The notes: generated from the letters alone by a model not told the origin. Counted from the stretch's first letter, positions 27,801-33,815 are shown. The stretch is DNA of 64,000 nt from an uncultured Erythrobacter sp. (GCF_947502395.1 NZ_CANMZM010000002.1:62001-126000), one strand, 5' to 3'. Translations and numbers: made by a program.

Positions 27801-29224
27801 GGCAGATTGCCCGGAACAATTTCAACACCCCCAAGGGTGACGCTTGCGATACCGTCAGGTGAACTGAACGTAATAGTCGATCCGGTTGTTTCAGAAGGAT
27901 CGCTGTTGTTGACCGCATTATCATCGGCGAGTTCACCGGTCCCAGCAGGTTCCGCACCGCGCGCAGGAAGCCCGCCTTCCTCGACCACGGTTCCATCACC
28001 GGTTTGTGGCACGCTTGTGATCGCATCGGGCGCATCGCCAATCTCAATGACAAGTGTGGCCGTCGAAGTGCTGCCGTCTTGATCAACGATGGAGTATGCA
28101 AATGTGTCTGTCACGCCGCCCGGCGTGTTAACGTCACGGACATAGCTATAGGTGCCGTCTGAGTTCAACGTTAGAGTGCCGAACTCACCTTGCAGCGAAT
28201 CCCCTGGCGCTGCGGTACCGCCGTCATTGCCAAACTCTGCGACTGCGCCTTCTACGGCATAGTCATCTGCGCCCGGAACGTCGTTTACGAGCACATCCCC
28301 CGTAATCGGCGCATGGCTTCCCGCTGGGACGAAATCGATGTCGTCTGCCGCAATGGGAGCGTCATCTATGATGTCGATGGTCAAGGACGCCTGAGCCTGG
28401 TCGCCATCAACATCTTCAACCACGACATTGAAGACATCAGATTCTGAACCCAATGTATTGTCGTCTAGCGTGTAGCTGAAGCCAATCTCGCCAACCGCAA
28501 GGTTGATGTCAGTGATTGTAAGTGTACCAAGAGGTGTTGAAATCGTTTGCCCTACAAGCGTGATCGGTTGACCATTGATGCTGACCGAAGCGAGACCGTC
28601 AGGCGCGCTGAAGATTATCGTACCTGTTGTGATTTCCGAGTCACTTGACTCGTCGGTGCCTTCTGGCTCGACCTGGCCGTCAGTGCCGCGTGAAGGAAGA
28701 CCAGCCTCGTCGACAATCGCCGTTTTATCCTCGGTTGGGATTGGACTTTCAGGCGTTTGGATAGCGACTGTTGGATCTTCATCGCCCAGGGTTGGGAAAA
28801 TCTCTTCCTCTTCCTCTACCGGGAAGTTGAATTCACCAAACGGAAGCAAATCTCCCAACGCAAAGGCAGACTGGATTTCACCTTCGTCCGTAGCAAAGTT
28901 TCCACCAGAGCTTTGAAGCGGGCCAGCTGCTGGCTCCGGGCCTTGATCCGCAAGAAGCTGGGCGACAGTTTGTGGAGGAATGGCTACTCCATCTATAACG
29001 AGCTGTGGGACAAGGACGGCGCCTTCTGGAATGACGATCCGGGAACCGTCTTCTAAAGTGACAACAAGATCGCGTCCTTGGACCGAAAGGCCTTCAAGCG
29101 ATGCGCCATTAGGAAGCGTAACGACATTGTCCGTGCTTGGTGCGACAATTTCGTCTGGCCGAGGGCCAACGCCAACCACTTCGTCCTGTGGCTGTTCTGA
29201 TCCTGCATTGTCTTCAAAGTTCAT
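15836..29224 (-). CDS. Giant LapA-type repeat adhesin secreted by type I system
   Basis: A very large (4462-residue) acidic surface protein. The N-terminal about 95 residues resemble the LapA retention module (VTLPNGASLEGLSVQGRD; LEDGSRIVIPEGAVLVPQ), followed by the PAAG di-alanine motif with alanines at 99-100. Most of the protein is about thirty tandem 100-180-residue beta-sandwich repeats (VCBS/T1SS-143-like) marked by GADG, GTLTLNADGSYSY, FTYTITDGDGD and DDTP motifs. The end carries EF-hand-like calcium loops (DLDGDGVEF, DTNGDGTVS, DANQNGVSE) and a helical, alanine-rich tail; no RTX nonapeptide was seen. ATG 29224 was chosen because it precedes the retention module; a longer in-frame start at 29341 is possible. 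It heads the export operon. Confidence 0.9.
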   Translation of the reverse strand: MNFEDNAGSEQPQDEVVGVGPRPDEIVAPSTDNVVTLPNGASLEGLSVQGRDLVVTLEDGSRIVIPEGAVLVPQLVIDGVAIPPQTVAQLLADQGPEPAAGPLQSSGGNFATDEGEIQSAFALGDLLPFGEFNFPVEEEEEIFPTLGDEDPTVAIQTPESPIPTEDKTAIVDEAGLPSRGTDGQVEPEGTDESSDSEITTGTIIFSAPDGLASVSINGQPITLVGQTISTPLGTLTITDINLAVGEIGFSYTLDDNTLGSESDVFNVVVEDVDGDQAQASLTIDIIDDAPIAADDIDFVPAGSHAPITGDVLVNDVPGADDYAVEGAVAEFGNDGGTAAPGDSLQGEFGTLTLNSDGTYSYVRDVNTPGGVTDTFAYSIVDQDGSTSTATLVIEIGDAPDAITSVPQTGDGTVVEEGGLPARGAEPAGTGELADDNAVNNSDPSETTGSTITFSSPDGIASVTLGGVEIVPGNLPQTLIDNAVGTLVVTGFAYDPLTGDGSIDYEFTLADNTSGDDSSFDFEIVVVDLDGDVASDTLTINVIDDEPAAEDDSASQVEEDAPVTIDVFANDTPGADDVALGTVTVVEGSLTGAGTLVNNGDGTFTYTPAPGEEGVDGGEQGPAPITFDYTITDGDGDVSTATATITLLEDSTPEIGINEPGVEGEDLVNEAGLPARGAEPAGSDEASDSEIATGIIAIETGNDSVGSLVINGVDVTGGGTITTAKGDLVVALVDGIYSYTYTLADNTLSDPDSDNFALTVTDSDGDTASTTLVIFIADDSPTALDDSNSIGAGEFGPAEGNVLVNDTQGADGATVTGFSGEGGSADAGGTLAGEFGNLTLNADGSYSYIRNPETPGGVSDTFTYTLTDGDGDTSIANLVITIADAPTTLSLPVAGEGGTQVDEAGLAGPPAGSIAASDSEFTTGTFVFTAPDGPAQVTIGGVAVSNVGQTFTGAFGILTIDAITDSSITYTYELTTNTDGDNTSDDFVVRVSDQDGDFSEDTLEIAIVDDTPSANPDSDSVTEDGPLIADGNVLTGKGGSDTNTTDGVADITGADGATVTAIAFGTSGGTVGNALAGAYGSLTLNADGSYSYELDNLNATVQGLDSTETLTEVFTYTITDGDGDTATTTLTVTINGQDDPVVLNGLDVEGAELFLDEDDLPDGSSPNSAALTKSGTFTVTSQDGLASLTVGGIEVIGSGVNFPVTIDDPVYGLLTITGVTPVTDADGDIVSATVAYTYVLQDNSLLHSGADDGEFTDSFAVVATDTDGSIATDSLDITIVDDTPSANPDSDSVTEDGPLIADGNVLTGSGGSDANPTDGVADIAGADGSTVTAIAFGATGGAVGNALAGAYGSLTLNADGSYSYQLDNNNPLVQGLDSTETLTEVFAYTITDGDGDTAATTLTITINGSDDGVTINGLDLDPAELTVDEDDLPDGSSPNAAELTQTGSFTIVGQDGLALITAGGITVWTDTGGFVAGQTITTAIGSFVITGVTPTTTDANGDVTEATVTFSYTLNDNTLTHSAAGQDAILESFAITASDTDGSSESASVDVLVIDDIPDVVAADVDAPVLVTEDSDIGAGASDADNFAVLFSTEFGADGAAAADAIVYSLSINGGDGEDSGLDDALTGQNILLRLNGDTVEGYLEASGEVAFTLALNSATGSIVQTQLRAIEHDDPSDPEETEASDAAETISSGLINLTATVTDGDDDTDSQTIDISGSFAFEDDGPDAVDDNASQVTENAAFTIDALDNDAFGADNVDTADPAKVFVSTQASQGTVTYDPITGLFTYTPDAGAGSNGSTADLFEYTIVDRDGDTSTARVAVTLQPDSEPQGGEEVATVDDDGLVGNNPLSTIGDLDANQFDDPSDTSEATFTGTLSFDVGNDTPATISFAPVLNGATATVGQETVAYSVVGNVLTATVTGGVRDGTALFTVEITDTATGAYVVTLLDNVLHTRGDDENNAFASIDFTVADSEGDTTLTNLGIVFDDDAPTATDNSATVIEGGMTGGNALSDDQGSGVDASGADGFGLNGAIIRIDSVNAGGNQTTVDASGNLILAGEFGTLTINVNTGVYNYASDANATNSDVQDVFTYTIVDGDGDEATATLTINIENVAGQVSDNDVLVDEAGLSIGSDPTSDSEIDADGQISVTGASGTLVYSLTGAVAGPGANEVQIDGAFGTIVLNTQTGAYTYTLDTPFTDTVDENGPNVVNGVESFEYVVTDTLGNEIGRSTIDVSIIDDVPTATDQANINVAEDAVGTIGGNVVTDGTGDTPGADGASVTAITIGGNTTAVPQDGSSITVFTANGTYTIDQNGEWTFDPNPNLDHSAGNIDASFTYTLTDGDGDFDTAIQPITIVDGAGPMAGPDITLALDDQNLADGSTPGAPDFDSDTITFTPGSDDIASIVFGDTSALGGGLNWVRVSDTQITGSDSGRLVVTLDLSVTNNVATVTATLNDNFDDHPIANVDDLVDLGDVDVIATDIDGDTASATVSVSVSDDLPTITASAPAADALTVDETDLTTDATADFSGLFTADINADNPGTVGDYVLGINAGVTGLVDVATGEAVQLRLNGDVVEGFSATGGVVFTVAVDSDGMVTLDQQRAIRHDDGGDPNDAAVLSAANLVTLSATVTDSDGDTDTAVANIAGAFTFLDDGPDAVVSNAVADMLILDESPLPPDGDGIRSAMANLADNFGATIDFGADGAGSVSYALLLSANGIGSGLFALGANGAQGDEILLSLSGDTVTGSVGGTDYFTIAVDTTAGELTFIQLENIWQGDDSEPDDLETLTLDGAGEFLRIEQTVTDRDNDSDSATVELGSGVFKIEDDGPSVSLSGINPDLLVSDADLSTDASLSFAGAFTFDAGTDEELNTDYALGVVDGTATGIFDTAIGNQVFLFLESGVVVGREGSSTGNIVFTVTVASNGTVELDQLRAVDHMQSNLDGANATLIADDLVQLTATITDRDGDTDSATLNIGSDLLFADDTPTAAVTQTAFLDDDTQSGGNAGGPDDQDPDEANLTGTLVDPVEGFGADGGTVAFATTGAPAGFQYVASGSDILIQQAQGNGLVTVVTVTLDPNTGNYTVTQNANILHADDGNNDENEQTFTLSATLTDGDGDTDTTSLTIVVDDDTPISADGNSSGTVDEDGLDDGIEGGTGDVVGTATVATGSVTGFFSSGADTPLAYSLDTDTAALESFTSGGVAVSYEVNGNTLTASAGVTPIFTLVLNATTGQWTFTLHAPLDHAPSGGENDLFFNFADLIVATDADGDEVSSEFAVATVRINDDTPVAVDDSNALSEDDISVGGNILTDPVADGFGADGPGTTAITEISGSGGSGTVGGTTTGSFGILTLGADGTYSYVLNQASVQHLDDGETETDTFNYTIIDADGDTSSATLTITINGANDAPFANADTNFTIEDAASAISGNVLQTIAHNGAPDGNARGDVADTDVDIEPLTVTTVGSFSGTYGVLTLNSDGSYSYRLFTEVENPTAFAAVQALNEGDAPLSDVFNYTASDGDLTADSTLTIDIFGANDAPVVGTATVATSDEGLMGGLTDSVGSPSDTTNSLTANGTISITDTDDTSFTVTLSAPSEALSSGGETIVWSLSPDGQTLTGSTTSAGTVLTIVISDTGAFTVTQSAQIDHPDTTSEDVVSFGVDVNVNDGTTTTTQIDAITVNLEDDGPEAVVADSLSATNAAGTLASVDLDLDDDVDNNFGGDGGRVIFTANSIASLEAQGLTSGFIPLEYSISADGTVLTAVKAGTTDTVFTLTLDPNSAEDDYVLNLVQEIDSTTNVQFNDTDFNFTGGNLSWTGFVSLDENLGGTPVDNDSQDLLLTPAENGADAGSVNTTANIGGVSNGASVGNGETFRVDFVTDLRGDPADTVGGQDYAAAANRDHVFDGHYLANGATALFKSTNGSQVRITAFDDTDGDNDVGDGVIDAITGVTIEYRGVSNGTIIIPTTTPTVYSVNGRDFTVTLNADGSVSVDGLEGDSGSSLAGTVIGVFTDDGYNSLEYTYESGGTFQIGGFGATVISNDPVEFDVPISVVDNDGDIVSSGVLDITLSPSVTPVVLDLDGDGVEFVPTSAGVAFDYSGDGSAEATAWAGADDAILAIDTNGDGTVSNASEFVFGGNDQTDLEAIAALYDDNDDGILDSSDSAFSRFGVWRDANQNGVSEAGEFVTLAQAGIVSINLDASGTVETAAGGDVTIFGTTTFTYADGSTGVVADTAFATGAVSDNQQTRANQRAAEIATVAALASSVLIGAEAGLGLSDHGMHLRIEHQFDDGNVSTSAFAKAPKAAVTYDELISNLLLEQQTDFLSPVSDSILGNSDAANALADLQKVAQFEPSELATAELFEVGDAISTESSPSAFAGIEVAQAMEALLVLEAAQIDREPGLDTVEGVLTDLAAENLLDQVIDQFEDQSDSIDYLASEEQGEIAGLLNEVLDAAVTPPDASQALAQQLEDAAAAAAQA
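16735..17050 (-). other. EF-hand-like calcium-binding cluster at adhesin C-terminal region
   Basis: Within the adhesin this segment encodes at least four Asp-rich loops in a row: DLDGDGVEF, DTNGDGTVSNASEF, DDNDDGILDSSD and DANQNGVSEAGEF. Spacing and acidic positions match EF-hand or dockerin-type loops found near the C-terminus of many type I secreted giants. Calcium-driven folding outside the cell would help pull the chain through the channel. Confidence 0.6.
25016..25400. repeat. Near-identical adhesin repeat, copy 1
   Basis: This block encodes a VCBS-like repeat from DDTPSANPDSDSVTEDG through GLDSTETLTEVF and is almost the same in DNA as the block at 25828-26210, about 812 bp away. Other repeats in the adhesin are much more diverged, so this pair is a recent duplication or gene conversion. 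Confidence 0.75.
25828..26210. repeat. Near-identical adhesin repeat, copy 2
   Basis: Second member of the recent repeat pair; both encode the same sequence from DDTPSANPDSD to GLDSTETLTEVF with only scattered changes. Such pairs allow copy-number change by recombination and may be misassembled with short reads. Confidence 0.75.
28922..28933 (-). other. Predicted LapG cleavage site (PAAG) in the adhesin
   Basis: These codons read Pro-Ala-Ala-Gly, about 100 residues from the adhesin N-terminus and just after the retention module. LapG proteases cut LapA-type adhesins between two alanines in xAAG motifs, in LapA itself near residue 108. The position, the motif and a LapG-like gene in the same locus agree. 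Confidence 0.65.
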
Positions 29225-29737
29225 CGCACGCTCGTCCTCAAACTGCGGACGAAACCAGAAATCAGTGGGAGTAGCTATCGCACGCGCAAGCGCTGCACCA
29301 AAACCGTAAATTGCCCCCACATGAATGTGGCACCCGTCCAAAAGTCCCCTAGCGGCTCAATAAGAGCAGGAAATAAACATGGTTGCAAGTGTGTTAACCT
29401 TAGCTTGCAGGCCAGCAACAATTTGTAAAACTTTGTGAATTTTCCAGGAATTGTATTGATTTGTATGAGCGGCGTTAATGCAACTCGAATTTACCTCCTT
29501 TCTGGTCGAGTCGTTTGGCCGGGAAAGCTTCCCGTGATGAAAACCTTGCGAAAAGTGGGATTCTGCGAATAATATGAAAAAATCTAGACGCGCATGATGG
29601 CTCGAATTCGACGCGCTCATATCAAAGCAAGCCATGTGTGTTGGTCGAGTGAGATGTTCAGCATATTGGCCTTGTTCACGTGGCGGGTGATCCGGGACTT
29701 GGCTCTGTGACAAGCGTCCGATTGGGGAGGGGCAATC
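29225..29737. promoter_or_regulatory. AT-rich divergent promoter region of the adhesin operon
   Basis: This 513-bp stretch has no convincing gene. It separates the minus-strand adhesin operon from the plus-strand gene at 29738 and is clearly richer in A and T than the flanks, as expected for a regulated bidirectional promoter. A short hairpin (CGGGAA/TTCCCG, three-base loop) lies at 29520-29534. No consensus promoter could be fixed by eye. Confidence 0.45.
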
Positions 29738-30406
29738 TTGGCGGATGATCTCGACAAACGCTCGGAAGAGCTTGCCAGCAGGTTTTTGATGGCATTCCTC
29801 GTAGTCATTGTCCTCGCCTTGTTATCGGCGGGCATAATCCCGCAAACGCGAGCTCTTCATCCTCCTACCGTTGGTAATACTGGATCAATGGCCGTACGCG
29901 CTTTCGAAGATGTGGCTTCCTCGGACGGGGATCTCGCAGCAGGGGCAGATTTGCCAATCGACTTGAGCTCAGTCGCGGAGCGCGTCAGCAGTGATAGCAA
30001 CGGCACTGCAATTGATTCGCCGTCCATTATCGCCTCCAACTCTCCCGAAACGATCTCGGACGCTTCGGTGCCGATTCAAGTATCTCAATCACCCCCGATT
30101 GGCATCCAATTCGATCTTGCCGATTTCAACTCAACATCTGCTTCGGTCCAAGGCGACCAGATCCAGGTCAAAAAAAGTCTCATGTCCAAGGGTGATAGGT
30201 TGGGAAGCATCACCGTTACGATCGATGAGTTCGCTCGAAACTATGCGACTCCAGGTGAGCTTCAGTCGCTTCCAGAAGTGTCAAAGTTGAGTAAAAGTCT
30301 TGGACAGCTAGAACCGGAAGCGTTGGTCTCTTTTTCCCGCTTGCGCGAGCTTGGAATTGACCTGCGCTATGACCCCATTGCGGATCATATCATTTTGGCG
30401 TCGTAG
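29738..30406 (+). CDS. Single-pass membrane protein of unknown function, TTG start
   Basis: A 222-residue protein with a cytoplasmic start (about 17 residues), one transmembrane helix (about 18-36: FLMAFLVVIVLALLSAG) and an extracytoplasmic Ser/Asp/Pro-rich linker followed by a compact C-terminal domain (about 135-222). I do not recognise the domain. The TTG start is supported by a strong GGGGAGGGG Shine-Dalgarno seven bases upstream; the first internal ATG lies inside the helix. It is divergent from the adhesin operon and may be a dedicated accessory or regulator of it, which is inferred from position only. Confidence 0.7.
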   Translation: MADDLDKRSEELASRFLMAFLVVIVLALLSAGIIPQTRALHPPTVGNTGSMAVRAFEDVASSDGDLAAGADLPIDLSSVAERVSSDSNGTAIDSPSIIASNSPETISDASVPIQVSQSPPIGIQFDLADFNSTSASVQGDQIQVKKSLMSKGDRLGSITVTIDEFARNYATPGELQSLPEVSKLSKSLGQLEPEALVSFSRLRELGIDLRYDPIADHIILAS

Positions 30407-30581
30407 TCATTTTGCGAAATAGGTGGGCAGGCTTGTCTTTTCCCGCGAATGTTCGCCAAGATCTTATCTGGCGACTCAATAAGAGTTTGCTTCATTTTTG
30501 GGGTTCGCGTTGGCTCACTGATGACCGATTTCATCCCCAGACGTGGACGCTGGGTCTCTTAAGGCCAGCGCACAATTCCAG

Positions 30582-31219
30582 TCAGATTTCGGTCTTCTCA
30601 GCATGCGTCAAAGTGTCTTCAATCTCGACGCCCAGATAGCGCGCGGTGTTCTCGATTGTCGAGTGACCTAGCAAATCTGGATTCCACGAATGTTGCCAGC
30701 TGTTTTTCAGGTGATCGAAGCCTTGGTGCGAAGAAGCGAGTGTTTCCCGTATTCCTCAGGTCGCAAGCCGATTGCCACAACCCACTTGTCAACATGCCGT
30801 GCTTGTTGTCGTGTACTCAAGTGGCGGGTGTGATCAGCGCGACTGAGAAATACTAAGTCTTCGAAGTCACCACATCTGAGCTCCAGTCAAGCAAGCCGAC
30901 TTACGCGAGCGTCAGTTGCAATCTCCAATTGGACGGGCCGATCTGTCTTGCGCTGCGTGACTGTGACTCGCGTCCTAATACCTAGACCATAGAACAGATC
31001 TCCGATTTTTCGCTCAACGAGATCGCAACCTCGCAGCTTGCAATCGAACGCTAGGTCGAAAAGGGCCCGGTCTATTGTGCGTTCCTCGCGATCAAGAAAT
31101 AATCGGATCGCCCAGATCTGTTTCTGGTTGAATGGCCGCTTGGGGCCGATCATCGCACCAAAGTTCCAAGGCACTCGGTTCTGTGAAGCGGGGTCAAAGT
31201 GTGAATATGTCATTGCCAT
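30582..31219 (-). pseudogene. Tyrosine-type site-specific integrase, broken by two stops and a frameshift
   Basis: Read on the minus strand, this is a short (about 210-residue) tyrosine integrase. The N-terminal 110 residues are open (PWNFGAMIGPKRPFNQKQIWAIR; LFDLAFDCKLRGCDLVERKI; RPVQLEI). A TGA at 30887-30889 replaces what is usually a Trp codon. The same frame continues with FLSRADHTRHLSTRQQARHV and YGKHSLLRTKAS, then a second stop and a frameshift, and the end LLGHSTIENTARYLGVEIED. The first arginine of the normal HSLRRTKAS box is Leu. An AAGGAG site suggests ATG 31213 as the original start. It marks a dead mobile element at this edge of the island. Confidence 0.85.
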
Positions 31220-31244
31220 TCTCCTTGGCCGGAATGGCCGCAGA

Positions 31245-31313
31245 GAATGTCCGCTTTCAGCAACTAAAATCTCGAATGGCTACGTCTTGGATTGGGGTGC
31301 AAAGCGGTCATTC
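31245..31313. repeat. 13-bp inverted repeat upstream of the broken integrase
   Basis: The arms GAATGTCCGCTTT (31245-31257) and AAAGCGGTCATTC (31301-31313) are complementary at 12 of 13 positions with 43 bp between them. The site lies just upstream of the integrase start and downstream of the 64-residue gene. It could be a regulatory hairpin or a remnant of the element's end. Confidence 0.45.
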
Positions 31314-31502
31314 TGAGATGAATTGAGCGGCTTTCATAAGCGCCACGATCTTCAGCACTGCGCCCTCGAGCTCTTGCACACTCGCTGTATCCGGGTCGTC
31401 CCGCTCACCGCCCAAATTCAGTGCGACGACAGCAGCATCCTCCATGAGCATGCCAATCTCAGTGTATATCGCTTGAGACGTCCTTGGCCGACTGTCGTCC
31501 AT
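31308..31502 (-). CDS. Hypothetical protein, 64 residues
   Basis: A small acidic helical protein (MDDSRPRTSQAIYTEIGMLM ... LKIVALMKAAQFISE). No domain is recognised and no clear ribosome binding site precedes the ATG. It lies in the island between the broken integrase and the XRE regulator, all on the minus strand. Its amino-acid composition looks protein-like, but a chance reading frame cannot be excluded. Confidence 0.42.
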   Translation of the reverse strand: MDDSRPRTSQAIYTEIGMLMEDAAVVALNLGGERDDPDTASVQELEGAVLKIVALMKAAQFISE

Positions 31503-31551
31503 GGCACCACGAAGCCATTGCGTGGCTCACAAGTCCATCGGCATCGTTCGA

Positions 31552-31764
31552 CTATTCGGTCGGCGTAACGAGATCCACATGACTGACCTCAAGCGCCTGC
31601 GCGATCTCATAGATCGTCACAATCGTTGGATTGCGTTTCCCGCGCTCTAGATCGCTCAGATATTGCTGCGACAGGCCGCAAAGCTCTGACAACCCTTCTT
31701 GAGTCAGACCTCTATCCTTACGGATGCGAGCACAATTCTCGCCAACAAGTTTCCGCATATCCAT
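31552..31764 (-). CDS. XRE-family helix-turn-helix regulator
   Basis: A 70-residue single-domain Cro/C1-type DNA-binding protein. The HTH is in RIRKDRGLTQEGLSELCGLSQQYLSDLERGKRNPTI, including the recognition helix SQQYLSDLERG, followed by the usual IYEIAQALEV. It has no effector domain, as in regulators of plasmid, phage and addiction modules. The start was set at ATG 31764; an in-frame extension to 31806 is less typical. A palindromic site lies 40 bp upstream in the gap to the divergent gene at 31842, which may be its operator. Confidence 0.85.
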   Translation of the reverse strand: MDMRKLVGENCARIRKDRGLTQEGLSELCGLSQQYLSDLERGKRNPTIVTIYEIAQALEVSHVDLVTPTE

Positions 31765-31803
31765 CGCCAGAAACCATTGGCGAAGCACAGCAATCGTGTT
31801 TAT

Positions 31804-31819
31804 CAACTATAGTATGTTG
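31804..31819. promoter_or_regulatory. Candidate operator between the XRE gene and the divergent gene
   Basis: The sequence CAACTATAGTATGTTG has CAAC/GTTG arms around an AT-rich core that includes the palindrome ACTATAGT. It lies in the short intergenic space between the XRE regulator (minus) and the gene at 31842 (plus), where autoregulators of this class commonly bind. Confidence 0.35.
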
Positions 31820-31841
31820 TGAGTGAGTTGAATGCAGGAGA

Positions 31842-32249
31842 ATGTTCGTGAGTAGTTCAAACAAGAGGACCGCCGTGCTGGTATTCGGAGCAGTGTGGGG
31901 TGTCATCATAATCGGCGCCATCGGTAGCCAAGGAGGGTCGGTCGATCGCGGTTCCGATACAGCTTCGGAGTCCGCTCCGCTGCCTACCGATGAAGTGACT
32001 TGGAAGCTTGTTGCCGAGACTGTGATCAAAGAGCGGTTGCGGGACCCGGAATCTGCTGAGTTCTCGAATATGCAAGTCTACCCACCCACCAAGGATCGCT
32101 CGGCGATTATCTGCGGCTATGTGAATTCGCGGAACGGGTTTGGCGGCATGACGGGGCCGCAACGCTTTATCGCTGGCGGAACGGTTCTGATCGAGGAGCA
32201 AGTGACCGAAGAGCAAGTGCAAATCGCCTGGGATCAGTTTTGCCAATAG
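31842..32249 (+). CDS. Small membrane-anchored protein of unknown function
   Basis: A 135-residue protein with one N-terminal transmembrane helix (about 10-27) and a soluble domain with ERLRDPESAEFSNMQVYPP, ICGYVNSRNGFGGMTGPQRFI and a final Cys. This pattern (KDPESAxF ... CGxVNxxNxFGGxxGxxRF) recurs in small exported proteins of Proteobacteria and phages, without a known role. Two starts fit: ATG 31842, or GTG 31848, which has better spacing to the AGGAG ribosome binding site. It is divergent from the XRE regulator. Confidence 0.68.
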   Translation: MFVSSSNKRTAVLVFGAVWGVIIIGAIGSQGGSVDRGSDTASESAPLPTDEVTWKLVAETVIKERLRDPESAEFSNMQVYPPTKDRSAIICGYVNSRNGFGGMTGPQRFIAGGTVLIEEQVTEEQVQIAWDQFCQ

Positions 32250-32498
32250 AAACTGTTCCATCATGGCACAACACGGGGCCCAGTGCGTCAGATGTAAAGT
32301 TAAAACATAGCTTTAGGCTTGAACACGCTCACATCCTCACCTAAATTCCAACCATCTCAGCGGCATCTTCGATCTTTCACGATCGGGATGGGTGACCGTT
32401 CAATGAGACCATGCATTTGTCGCACCGTGCGCGGGCTTCTGATGCGTTCAGAAACGGAGAACAGAAATGAACTTTAACTCTGAACGCAGGACAAATGT

Positions 32499-33815
32499 AT
32501 GCAACTTCCAGACACACTTGAACGCAGGTCGGTCGCTGACCTAAAACAAGCCCAGCGCAATGCGCGCACCCATTCCAAGGCCCAGATCAAACAGATCGCT
32601 GACAGCATAGAGCGGTTTGGCTTTACCAACCCTGTTCTGGTGGACGCACAAGGCCGGCTGATTGCCGGTCATGGCCGCGTGGAGGCCGCCAAGCAGCTTG
32701 GCCTCGAAACAGTCCCTACCCTCTGCCTTGACCATCTGAGCGAAGAGCAGGTTCGAGCTTACGTCATTGCCGACAACAAGCTTGCCGAAAATGCAGGCTG
32801 GGATGACGAGCTGCTGGCGCTCGAGTTCCAATACCTCGACAGCCTCGACCTCGACTTCGATCTCACCATCACGGGCTTTGAGATGGCGGAGATCGACGCG
32901 ATGCTGGTCCTTGATCCTGAAGCCGAGGAAGAGGCTATCCCGGAACCGTGCGACGAGCCATCGGTTACCCAACCTGGTGACCTGTGGCTGATCGGCAAGC
33001 ATCGGCTCTACTGCGGTGATGCAACCAAGTCTGAAGCCTATGAGGCGCTGTTTGACGGCTCGAAGCCTGCGCAGATGGCCTTCACCGATCCGCCCTACAA
33101 CGTGCCGATCTCGGGGCATGTCTGCGGCCTAGGCGCGGTCCAGCACCGCGAGTTTGAAATGGCCGCCGGTGAGATGACCAAGGAGCAGTTCGAAGCGTTC
33201 CTGAAATCAGTCTTCACGTACCTTGCAGCGAACTCAGTCGATGGTTCGATCCACTATATCTGCATGGATTGGCGCCATATGGCCGAGGTGCTCACGGCGG
33301 GCGAAACTGCTTATGACGAGCTCAAAAACCTGTGCGTCTGGGCCAAGACCAATGGCGGCATGGGTTCTCTCTACCGCTCGCAGCACGAGCTAGTCTTCGT
33401 GTTCAAACACGGCACCAAGCCACACATCAACAATGTGAAGCTCGGCAAGCATGGCCGCTACCGGACCAATGTCTGGGAATACGCTGGCATCAACAGTTTC
33501 GGTCAGAGCAGGGATGAGGACCTTGCAACGCATCCCACCGTCAAGCCGGTCAAACTGGTCGAGGACGCAATCCTCGATTGCTCGAAGCGCGGCGGGATCA
33601 TCCTCGATGCCTTCGCTGGCAGCGGTACGTCCCTGATCGCCGCGCATCGGACTGGGCGTGTTGGATACGGGCTCGAACTCGATCCTGCCTATTGCGATGT
33701 GATCATCAAGAGGCTGCAGGCCGAGACCGGCCTCAAAGCCAAGCTCGCTGGCTCTGATGAGCGCATTGACACCCGAGCGCCTAGCCTTCCAGAACGGGAG
33801 ATGGCCGATGTCTGA
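32499..33815 (+). CDS. ParB-domain fused DNA methyltransferase (orphan, beta class)
   Basis: A 438-residue protein of two parts. Residues 1-95 are a ParB/Srx-like domain (LERRSVADLKQAQRNARTHS; NPVLVDAQGRLIAGHGRVEA; VRAYVIADNKLAENAGWD). Residues about 160-430 are an N4/N6-type DNA methyltransferase with the catalytic DPPY motif (FTDPPYN, about 195) before the SAM-binding motif (DAFAGSGTSLIAAHRTGR, about 369), the order of the beta class. No restriction endonuclease is adjacent, so this is an orphan enzyme of the kind found in prophages and integrative elements. It overlaps the DUF5681 gene by eight bases. Confidence 0.9.
   Translation: MQLPDTLERRSVADLKQAQRNARTHSKAQIKQIADSIERFGFTNPVLVDAQGRLIAGHGRVEAAKQLGLETVPTLCLDHLSEEQVRAYVIADNKLAENAGWDDELLALEFQYLDSLDLDFDLTITGFEMAEIDAMLVLDPEAEEEAIPEPCDEPSVTQPGDLWLIGKHRLYCGDATKSEAYEALFDGSKPAQMAFTDPPYNVPISGHVCGLGAVQHREFEMAAGEMTKEQFEAFLKSVFTYLAANSVDGSIHYICMDWRHMAEVLTAGETAYDELKNLCVWAKTNGGMGSLYRSQHELVFVFKHGTKPHINNVKLGKHGRYRTNVWEYAGINSFGQSRDEDLATHPTVKPVKLVEDAILDCSKRGGIILDAFAGSGTSLIAAHRTGRVGYGLELDPAYCDVIIKRLQAETGLKAKLAGSDERIDTRAPSLPEREMADV

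Noticed and set aside
16036..28916. Many plus-strand open frames of 60-200 codons across the adhesin gene
   Set aside because: They are antisense shadows of the repetitive, GC-biased adhesin coding sequence, with repeated low-complexity products and no consistent start sites.
29357..29713. Minus-strand open frame of 118 codons in the adhesin upstream region
   Set aside because: Composition is not protein-like (Ser/His/Asn scatter), there is no ribosome binding site and the region is AT-rich promoter DNA.
32499..33815. Complete restriction-modification system
   Set aside because: Only the methyltransferase is present; neighbouring genes show no nuclease motif.
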